From Gordonia mangrovi (GTDB lineage: Bacteria > Actinomycetota > Actinomycetes > Mycobacteriales > Mycobacteriaceae): a stretch of DNA of 64,000 bases. The stretch spans positions 62,001-126,000 of the forward strand of contig NZ_CP102850.1 of NCBI RefSeq assembly GCF_024734075.1, written 5' to 3'. The notes under the pieces were generated by a model. The model had not been told where the DNA came from, made no database searches, and saw only the letters and a list, made by a program, of their open reading frames with translations. Position numbers and translations under genes: made by a program. Below are positions 58,571-64,000 of the stretch, in pieces (within the stretch, counting starts at the first letter, position 1; each line of letters opens with the position of its first letter).

Positions 58571-59386
58571 ATGCCCAGACCTCAGGCCGAGCCCCGCGCC
58601 GGCACGTACCCGATCGACACCGGCGTGGCCGAACTGACGCCCGACACGATCGCGGGCGGTTGGCTGCTCACCGTCAACGGAGCGCAGAGTTCGCACATCC
58701 ACCCCGACCCCACGGTCCTCGACTTCGAGTACATGCGGCAGATGACCGCGCTGATCGCCGACCGATTTCCGCTCGACACACCCTTGCGCGTGCTGCATCT
58801 CGGGGCGGCGGCCTGTGCGTTGCCCCGATTCATCGCCGCCCGGTATCCCGCAGCCAAGCAGGTGGCCGTCGAGATCGACGGTGAACTGGCCCGTTTGTCC
58901 CGTGAGTGGTTCGATCTGCCCCGCGCCCCCCGATTGCGCATCCGGGTGGGCGATGCGCGCGAGGTGGTGACGTCGCTGACCGGACACACCCGCGACGTGA
59001 TCGTGCGCGACGCGTTCGCCGGCGCCCGCACTCCCGACCACCTGACCAGCACCGGGTTTCTTCAGCAGGTGCACCGCGTCCTGGCCCCCGGTGGCCTGTA
59101 TCTCGCCAACTGCGGCGACAACCGGGACCTGGCCCTGGCCCGCGCGGAGGTCTCCACCGCCGCCGGCGTGTTCGCACACGTCGCGCTCGTCGCCGATGCC
59201 GCGATGTTCAAGGGCCGACGCACCGGCAACATCGTGCTGGCGGCGTCCGATCATCCCATCATCGCTACCCCGGAACTCGTCCGAACGCTCCTCAGCGACC
59301 CGCAACCCGCTCAGATGCTCGACGGCCCCCGCGCCCGCGACTTCGGTTCCGGTGCGGTCATCACCGACGCCCCTACCGCTGGTTGA
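58571..59386 (+). CDS. Spermidine synthase-like methyltransferase-fold protein
   Basis: A 271-residue Rossmann-fold protein. VLHLGAAACALPRFIAARYP (near 78-97) is the nucleotide-binding block and VEIDGELARLSREW is the acidic end of strand 2. This is the spermidine-synthase-like fold, but the polyamine-site aspartate pattern GGGDG is replaced by LGAAAC, so true aminopropyl transfer is doubtful. It stands alone. The last codons and TGA lie in a CGCTGGTTGA repeat that occurs again 38 bases on. Confidence 0.8.
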   Translation: MPRPQAEPRAGTYPIDTGVAELTPDTIAGGWLLTVNGAQSSHIHPDPTVLDFEYMRQMTALIADRFPLDTPLRVLHLGAAACALPRFIAARYPAAKQVAVEIDGELARLSREWFDLPRAPRLRIRVGDAREVVTSLTGHTRDVIVRDAFAGARTPDHLTSTGFLQQVHRVLAPGGLYLANCGDNRDLALARAEVSTAAGVFAHVALVADAAMFKGRRTGNIVLAASDHPIIATPELVRTLLSDPQPAQMLDGPRARDFGSGAVITDAPTAG

Positions 59387-59446
59387 CAAAACCGGCCAGC
59401 ACCTCGCGTACCCTCGCTGGTTGAGCAAGCCGAGGCCGTATCGAAA
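59377..59446 (+). repeat. Two copies of a CGCTGGTTGA-type dispersed repeat
   Basis: CGCTGGTTGA occurs at 59377-59386 and 59415-59424. The second is followed by GCAAGCCGAGGCCGTATCGA, resembling a short dispersed repeat (CGCTGGTTGAGC...CGAGGC..TATCGAAA) that I know from intergenic regions in Gordonia, Nocardioides and relatives. The first copy supplies the stop of the preceding gene. The rest of the intergenic region to 59564 has no other feature that I can see. Confidence 0.55.
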
Positions 59447-59564
59447 TCAGCCCGCACCCGCACTCATCCGTTCAGACGACACGGCTTTCTCGATCGCAAA
59501 CCGCGGCGTTCACCCGGTGAACCCGGTTCGCACACACGTTCGCACCACGCCGCTGTCGAGGCGT

Positions 59565-60389
59565 TCAGATCACATAGTTGAGGGCGCCGACGATGGCTCG
59601 ACCGATCTCGTGGTCTCCGGTGATCGCAACACGACTCGGGTCCGCACTTGTCCGTCCGCCTGCCAAGCGGGCGAGATCGACGGAATCGAGGGTCAGCGTG
59701 ACGTCGGCGGATGCGTCGCCGTCCGGGAACTGGTCGACCTTGGCGGCTCGATCGTCGACGTAGATCCGGATCCGCCGAGCCCCGACACCCTCGAGCACGA
59801 ACAACACCGCCGAGCCCTTCGGGGTCTTGGCCCGCTTGCCGACCACGAACGGCAGGGACGCCGCGATCTCGTCGAGTGCGACGGCGGCCGGCCCCTCATC
59901 CGACGGTGTCGACCCGTCGGTGCTGTCCCGGAGGTCGATCTCGTGCATCCAGCAGTCGAAGACGCGGATACGCATGAACCGCCCGTAGGTGTCCTGTCCG
60001 GCCGGGGTCAGCGCGTCGGCGTCGAACTGTTCCTGGCTCGTGGCACGCAGATGGTCGGTGCGGACGCCGACGATCTCTCGTAAGGCGGCCATCACATCCG
60101 CCCGTGACGACTCCCGATAGTGGTCGAGCCAGCGTTCGTTGAGTTCACCGATCGGATTGCGCACGTGGTCGAGCGCACTCACATCGCGGGTCGAGGTCAC
60201 GTCACGCCCTTCGAGGATGCTCTCGGTGCCGATCACGTGTGCCACGATGTCGGCCACCGACCAGCCCGGCAGGATCGAGTCCGCCGACCACTGATCGTCA
60301 CCGAGCGCGGACACCACATCATCGAGCGTCTGCCATTGCGCGACGAGGGCGTCGACGATCGGCTCCACCGGTAGCAGGGTCTTGGCCAT
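59565..60389 (-). CDS. Maleylpyruvate isomerase family (DinB-like, mycothiol-dependent) protein
   Basis: A 274-residue protein with a DinB-fold N-terminal domain (GWSVADIVAHVIGTE, near 42-56; FDCWMHEIDLRD, near 145-156), whose histidines bind a metal, and a C-terminal SCP2-like domain. This is the mycothiol-dependent maleylpyruvate isomerase-type family; the substrate is unknown. ATG 60389 has AGGAG nine bases upstream. It follows the GH1 gene by 47 bases on the same strand, with no functional link apparent. Confidence 0.85.
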   Translation of the reverse strand: MAKTLLPVEPIVDALVAQWQTLDDVVSALGDDQWSADSILPGWSVADIVAHVIGTESILEGRDVTSTRDVSALDHVRNPIGELNERWLDHYRESSRADVMAALREIVGVRTDHLRATSQEQFDADALTPAGQDTYGRFMRIRVFDCWMHEIDLRDSTDGSTPSDEGPAAVALDEIAASLPFVVGKRAKTPKGSAVLFVLEGVGARRIRIYVDDRAAKVDQFPDGDASADVTLTLDSVDLARLAGGRTSADPSRVAITGDHEIGRAIVGALNYVI

Positions 60390-60436
60390 GGTCGGTCTCC
60401 TTTGTCGTGGATCAGGTGGGTCGTGGGTCGGGCGTG

Positions 60437-61765
60437 TCATCGAACAGGTTCGAGGCAGCTCGACGGTGCCGCGACCAACGAGCAGAATTCGGCGGGCCGG
60501 GACGGCCTGTAGCCGGTCGGCACACCGTTGGTTGCCGTGATCCGACGGTAGGCGGCGACGGCATCGGTGGGCCGGCGCGTCAGGGTCGGATCAGTCGTGA
60601 CGTCCACCGAGTAGAGCCCGAACCTCGGTGTGTAGCTTCCCCACTCGTAGTTGTCGGTGAGACTCCAGTAGTTGTACCCGATGACGTCGACACCGTCGCC
60701 GCGGGCCCGTTGCAGCCAGTACACGAGATCGCGCAGGTGGTCCCCGCGCCGGTATCCGTCCGGCCGCTGGGCGCCGTCTCGCGTGGGCATGCCCGACTCC
60801 ACCACGTACAGCGGCATGTCCGGATAGCGCCGCGCGTAGTCACGCAGCGCGTAGTAGAGGCCGTCGGCGGCAACCGGCGCCAGCCACTGCTCGTCGGTCG
60901 CCGCGTGCCAGGCGTTGGTGTTCCCCGGCGACACCGAGTAGTAGTAATCGATTCCGATGAAGTCGAGACTGTCGGCGACCCGATCGAGGAACCGGGTGTC
61001 GAGGAGCGGCTCGACCGTGGGGATGTAGGCCACGTTGGACGACACCATGGCCGCCGGATCGCGTCGGTGAATGTGTCGGTAGATCGCCCGGTGCACGGTC
61101 ACGAGGCGGTCCACCATCGCCGGTACCGCTGCCGGCGAGATGGCCCCGAGCCTGATCTCGTTGGTGGCGTAGGTGAAGGGCTCGTTGATGGTGATCCAGT
61201 ATGGATGGAACCGCGCATAGCGATCCACCACGCGGCGTGCGTTGCGCAACCAGCGTGCGGGTGTGGCCGGATCGGCCCAGCCGCCCCGATCGGCGATCCA
61301 GCCGGGGTAGACCCAGTGGTCCAGCGTGATCATCGGTCGCATGCCGGCCGCGACGATCGTGGCGATGACGTCGTCGTAGTAGGTCAGTTCGCCATGGTCG
61401 ATCACGCCCGGTCTCGGTTCGATGCGGGCCCACTCGACCCCGACCCGATACACCCCCACGCCGAGACGTGCCGCGCGCGCGATGTCGTCGCGGTAGCGAT
61501 GCCGGAAGTCCACGGAGGTCCCGACGCGGTCGTGCGTGCGGCCCGACATCGCGTACCGCCGCCAGTTGCTGTCAGGCGATGATCCCTCGCTCTGAAACCC
61601 GCTCGACGACACACCCCAGACGAAATCACCCGGCAGCGGCGTCGGCGCGGGACCGGCACCGGCGGGCGCGGCCACCGAGGTGGCGAGCACCACCACGATC
61701 GCCGGGACGACCGCGGCCAACCACGTGACGCGTCGCGCGCCGGGTAACTGTATGCCTCCGAGCAC
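60437..61765 (-). CDS. Secreted glycoside hydrolase family 1 protein
   Basis: A 442-residue GH1 (beta/alpha)8-barrel enzyme with an N-terminal signal peptide (about 10-38, cleavage near GAG/PAP). The acid/base Glu195 (ITINEP) and the nucleophile Glu323 (VVESGM, in place of the usual TENG) are present, and the SLTDNYEWG block binds the sugar. Most GH1 enzymes are cytoplasmic, so a secreted one is unusual. It might be a beta-glucosidase or beta-galactosidase, but the exact substrate cannot be read. The first GTG at 61765 was taken as the start. Confidence 0.88.
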   Translation of the reverse strand: MLGGIQLPGARRVTWLAAVVPAIVVVLATSVAAPAGAGPAPTPLPGDFVWGVSSSGFQSEGSSPDSNWRRYAMSGRTHDRVGTSVDFRHRYRDDIARAARLGVGVYRVGVEWARIEPRPGVIDHGELTYYDDVIATIVAAGMRPMITLDHWVYPGWIADRGGWADPATPARWLRNARRVVDRYARFHPYWITINEPFTYATNEIRLGAISPAAVPAMVDRLVTVHRAIYRHIHRRDPAAMVSSNVAYIPTVEPLLDTRFLDRVADSLDFIGIDYYYSVSPGNTNAWHAATDEQWLAPVAADGLYYALRDYARRYPDMPLYVVESGMPTRDGAQRPDGYRRGDHLRDLVYWLQRARGDGVDVIGYNYWSLTDNYEWGSYTPRFGLYSVDVTTDPTLTRRPTDAVAAYRRITATNGVPTGYRPSRPAEFCSLVAAPSSCLEPVR

Positions 61766-61800
61766 GAGCCAAGGATTCCAGATATGGCGCTCGTGGGAGC

Positions 61801-62037
61801 CGTATTCTGTGGCGATGCACGACCACCGACGTCGCTGCGACCCGGGTCGACCGGATGTCCTGGCCGCTCTGCGCCCGTCTCGATGCGTCGGTCGTGCACT
61901 ACCGTCCGGGCGGCGGCACGCATCGCTGGCCGTCGCCGATCCCCTGCCACCCGACCGGCAGTCTCGGCGACACCGTGTCTGCCACCGAGCTGATCTGGCA
62001 GTTCTTTGTCACCCATCCGCGGTTCGGGTCGTCGTGA
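61801..62037 (+). pseudogene. C-terminal remnant of a LpqC-type esterase (feruloyl esterase/PHB depolymerase family)
   Basis: Reading frame 61813-62037 gives RCTTTDVAATRVDRMSW, then a GGGTHRWP motif holding the catalytic His, and the typical ending ATELIWQFFVTHPRF. This is the last ~75 residues of a secreted polyhydroxybutyrate depolymerase/feruloyl-esterase-like protein (LpqC family); the nucleophile domain and signal peptide are absent, since upstream lies the GH1 start in antisense. An ATG at 61855 could make a 60-residue peptide, but it would have no catalytic Ser. I treat it as a gene fragment. Confidence 0.55.
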
Positions 62038-62067
62038 GCGGCGCGGTGAGATGTCTAGCCTGGAGTG

Positions 62068-62946
62068 ATGAGCACTGATCTCCCGACCGTCGAGTTGTCC
62101 ACCGGCACGCTGATTCCGCAACTCGGACTCGGCGTGTGGCAGGCCGACGACGCGGACACCGAGCACGCGGTCCAGTTCGCCATCGGTGCGGCCGGCTACC
62201 GTCACATCGACACTGCCGCCGCCTACGGCAACGAGGCCGCGGTCGGGCGGGGCATCGTCACGTCCGGCGTGGACAGGTCCGAGGTGTTCGTCACCACGAA
62301 GCTCTGGAACGCCGACCACGGTCGGGACCGAGCCCATGCGGCGATCGACGCCAGCTTGGCGCGTCTCGGACTCGATCACGTCGACCTGTATCTGATTCAT
62401 TGGCCCCTGCAGAACACCGACCGGTTGATCGAGACCTGGCGTGCGATGGCCGAGATCCGCGATGTCGGCAAGGCATCGGCGATCGGTGTATCGAACTTCG
62501 AACCGCACCACCTCGACACCATCGTCGACGCCACCGGTGAGGTGCCCGCGGTCAACCAGGTCGAGTTGCATCCGCGACTGGGCCAGACCGCTGTGCGCGA
62601 GTACTGCACTTCGCGCGGCATCGCCGTCGAGGCGTGGAGCCCGCTGGGCGGCAGCGGCGCCGGGTGGGGTGCCGACTCATCGCCGAACACCCTGCTGACC
62701 GACCCCACGTTGACCCGCATCGGCGAACGGTATGACCGCTCGGCGGCGCAGGTGATGGTCCGCTGGCATTTGCAGAACGGCGTGATCGCGATCCCGAAGT
62801 CCGTGCACGACAAGCGCATCGCACAAAACATTGACGTCCTCGACTTCGAGTTGGACACCGATGACCTGGCCGCGATCGCCGCGCTGGACACCGGCGAGCG
62901 GGTCGGGGCGCATCCGGACGCGCTCGATCTCGGCGCTCGTGAGTAG
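62068..62946 (+). CDS. Aldo/keto reductase
   Basis: A 292-residue NADPH-dependent AKR of the 2,5-diketo-D-gluconate reductase group. The tetrad is Asp48 (HIDTA), Tyr53, Lys78 (TTKLW) and His111 (LIHWP), and IPKSVHDKRI near the C-terminus is the cofactor clamp. Substrate is not predictable. An ATG one codon earlier at 62065 (GTG) is also possible. It stands alone. Confidence 0.93.
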   Translation: MSTDLPTVELSTGTLIPQLGLGVWQADDADTEHAVQFAIGAAGYRHIDTAAAYGNEAAVGRGIVTSGVDRSEVFVTTKLWNADHGRDRAHAAIDASLARLGLDHVDLYLIHWPLQNTDRLIETWRAMAEIRDVGKASAIGVSNFEPHHLDTIVDATGEVPAVNQVELHPRLGQTAVREYCTSRGIAVEAWSPLGGSGAGWGADSSPNTLLTDPTLTRIGERYDRSAAQVMVRWHLQNGVIAIPKSVHDKRIAQNIDVLDFELDTDDLAAIAALDTGERVGAHPDALDLGARE

Positions 62947-62987
62947 CCCCGACCCACTCTCGTCGGCGTGCGCTGACGCCGCACACG

Positions 62988-63251
62988 TCAATCCACCGGC
63001 ACGCACACGATGGTGATGCACACCGTCTTCGGAGCATCGGGAATCGGGAAGATCGGCACCAGCGGAACCGGCAGCAACGGCACCGGAAGCAACGGCACGG
63101 GCAGGAGCGGAACCGGGATGTCGGGTACTTCGATCGTTGCCGCATCGTGCGGATCGGCGACCGGCGCCGCCGATGCGGCGGGCGCGAAGGCGAATGCTGC
63201 TGTCGCTCCGAGCGCGACTCCGACGGCCAACTTCTTGAGGTGGGTGGTCAT
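62988..63251 (-). CDS. Small secreted proline/leucine/valine-repeat protein
   Basis: An 87-residue protein with a clear signal peptide (cleavage near ASA/APV, residue 29). The mature part has a run of PVPLLPVPLLPVPLLPVPLV repeats (about 47-66), then IFPIP and a tail with two cysteines (VCITIVCVPVD), which may form a disulfide. AGGAG lies eight bases upstream of ATG 63251. The pattern of proline every third or fourth residue suggests an extended rod. No family is recognised; similar short secreted repeat proteins occur in mycolate bacteria. Confidence 0.8.
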   Translation of the reverse strand: MTTHLKKLAVGVALGATAAFAFAPAASAAPVADPHDAATIEVPDIPVPLLPVPLLPVPLLPVPLVPIFPIPDAPKTVCITIVCVPVD

Positions 63252-63541
63252 GATTGTTCTCCTGTGGAATTACTCGAGAAATCAGACCGCTGATTGTTGG
63301 CCGTGCAGAGTCAAAAAGAGCTGACTGATCATTTCGTTACTGACACAAAGCAATTGGTCCACCTGACCCAGATTCGACCGTTGGTCGTTCCGGACCCGGC
63401 TCCGAGTCGATTTTCGCACAGGCTCATCGCGATATCGAGAGAATCGTCATTCGACAGACGGAACCGACACCCCGAAAAGCTTGGGACACCAGTTGCCCAA
63501 TGCGGTCAACACCTGTCCGCAGGAAGCGGCACTATGGTCGC
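63252..63541. other. AT-richer divergent intergenic region without recognised genes
   Basis: This 290-base stretch separates the secreted repeat protein from the YafY-type regulator. It has lower GC content than its surroundings and no ORF that looks coding. TATGGT seven bases before the regulator start may be a -10 box of a leaderless transcript. Nothing else could be assigned. Confidence 0.4.
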
Positions 63542-64000
63542 ATGCTGGAAACATCCGCTCGACTGCTGGCGCTGCTGAGTCTGCTGCAGACCCGCCGCGA
63601 GTGGTCGGGTACCGAACTGGCCGAACGCCTGAACATCACCACCCGCACCGTACGGCGCGACATCGACAAACTCCGCGAACTCGGCTACCCGGTCGATGCC
63701 ACCGTCGGTGTCGGCGGTGGTTACCGGCTCGGCGCCGGCGCCGAGATGCCACCGCTGCTGCTCGACGATCAGGAGGTGCTCGCGGTGGCGCTCGGTCTCA
63801 ACGAGATCACCACCGGGTCGGTGAGCGACATGGCCGAGGCGTCGGCGGGCGCACTCACCAAACTGCGCCAGGTGATGCCGTCGCGGCTGCGCCACCGGCT
63901 CGATGCGCTCACCATGGAGGCCGTGCCACGCGAGACCCGATATCCCGTCTCCGGCGAGACCCTCACCGAGATCGCCACGGCGTGCCACCGTGCCGAGCGC
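63542..64000 (+). CDS. YafY-type helix-turn-helix transcriptional regulator, N-terminal part
   Basis: The first 153 residues of a regulator with an N-terminal HTH_11 domain (LLALLSLLQTRREWSGTELA, then TTRTVRRDIDKLRELGYPV, near 33-51) and the start of the middle domain that precedes WYL. The window ends before the WYL ligand-binding part. Members sense nucleotides or other ligands and repress or activate nearby genes. ATG 63542 follows a TATGGT box by a few bases, so the mRNA may be leaderless. Confidence 0.88.
   Translation, partial: MLETSARLLALLSLLQTRREWSGTELAERLNITTRTVRRDIDKLRELGYPVDATVGVGGGYRLGAGAEMPPLLLDDQEVLAVALGLNEITTGSVSDMAEASAGALTKLRQVMPSRLRHRLDALTMEAVPRETRYPVSGETLTEIATACHRAER

Overview
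The window is a 64 kb stretch of a GC-rich actinobacterial chromosome from the mycolic-acid group (Mycobacteriales). Gene order follows the Mycobacterium tuberculosis H37Rv segment Rv2188c (pimB') to about Rv2236c (cobD) almost gene for gene, with a few insertions, losses and swaps. That makes this a core chromosomal region, not a mobile island. Genus cannot be proven from sequence reading alone; the gene set fits Gordonia or a close relative. No tRNA, CRISPR array, insertion sequence with a transposase, or prophage was recognised.

Layout. 1-4423 is a minus-strand cell-envelope block: a small cysteine-rich protein, a cyclic-di-AMP (ydaO-type) riboswitch, two secreted NlpC/P60 peptidoglycan hydrolases (the second RipC-like), a lipoprotein with a zinc-protease motif, and the start of pimB'. 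4621-7868 holds an exonuclease/GIY-YIG nuclease, a tandem array of palindromes, a stand-alone Lrp/AsnC ligand-binding domain and trpD. 8549-16216 carries the respiratory supercomplex genes ctaE-qcrC-qcrA-qcrB and, beyond a PAP2/diacylglycerol-kinase fusion, ctaF and ctaC. SURF1, an assembly factor for the same oxidase, lies at 56.6 kb. 16472-22976 has asnB, a long inverted repeat, adoK, a HesB/ErpA-like Fe-S carrier, a RarD-type transporter, glycerate kinase and a DUF3043 membrane protein.

22980-25586 encodes a CobU-CobT fusion and CobS; CobC-like and CobD genes occur at 53.7 and 57.5 kb, so the later cobalamin steps are spread over the window. 25625-34077 covers ilvE, gcvT, pepB, dlaT/sucB, a TIGR01777 protein and lipB-lipA. 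Lipoate made by LipB/LipA is the cofactor of DlaT and of the glycine cleavage H protein that works with GcvT. 35805-43792 is the nitrogen block: glnA1 behind a well-formed GlnR box, glnE and glnA2, with small membrane proteins and a heme oxygenase between them.

43877-55948 carries a Hip1/CaeA-like hydrolase, panB, a proline iminopeptidase, a CYTH-CHAD protein, an RNB-domain ribonuclease, rnpB (RNase P RNA), a phosphatase that has lost its usual RNase H half, a zinc-ribbon protein, a Nif3-like protein, cobC-like, a HAD phosphatase and ptpA. From 55957 to the end the content is more accessory: a truncated metallopeptidase with a destroyed zinc site, SURF1, cobD, a spermidine-synthase-like protein, a mycothiol-dependent enzyme family member, a secreted GH1 hydrolase, an esterase remnant, an aldo/keto reductase, a secreted proline-repeat protein and a YafY-type regulator cut by the window end.

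The most notable non-coding items are the c-di-AMP riboswitch, the GlnR box, a five-copy 25-bp palindrome array, a 35-bp perfect inverted repeat between asnB and adoK, and a 161-bp inverted-repeat element in front of a holin-like gene. I found no convincing wholly new multi-gene system.
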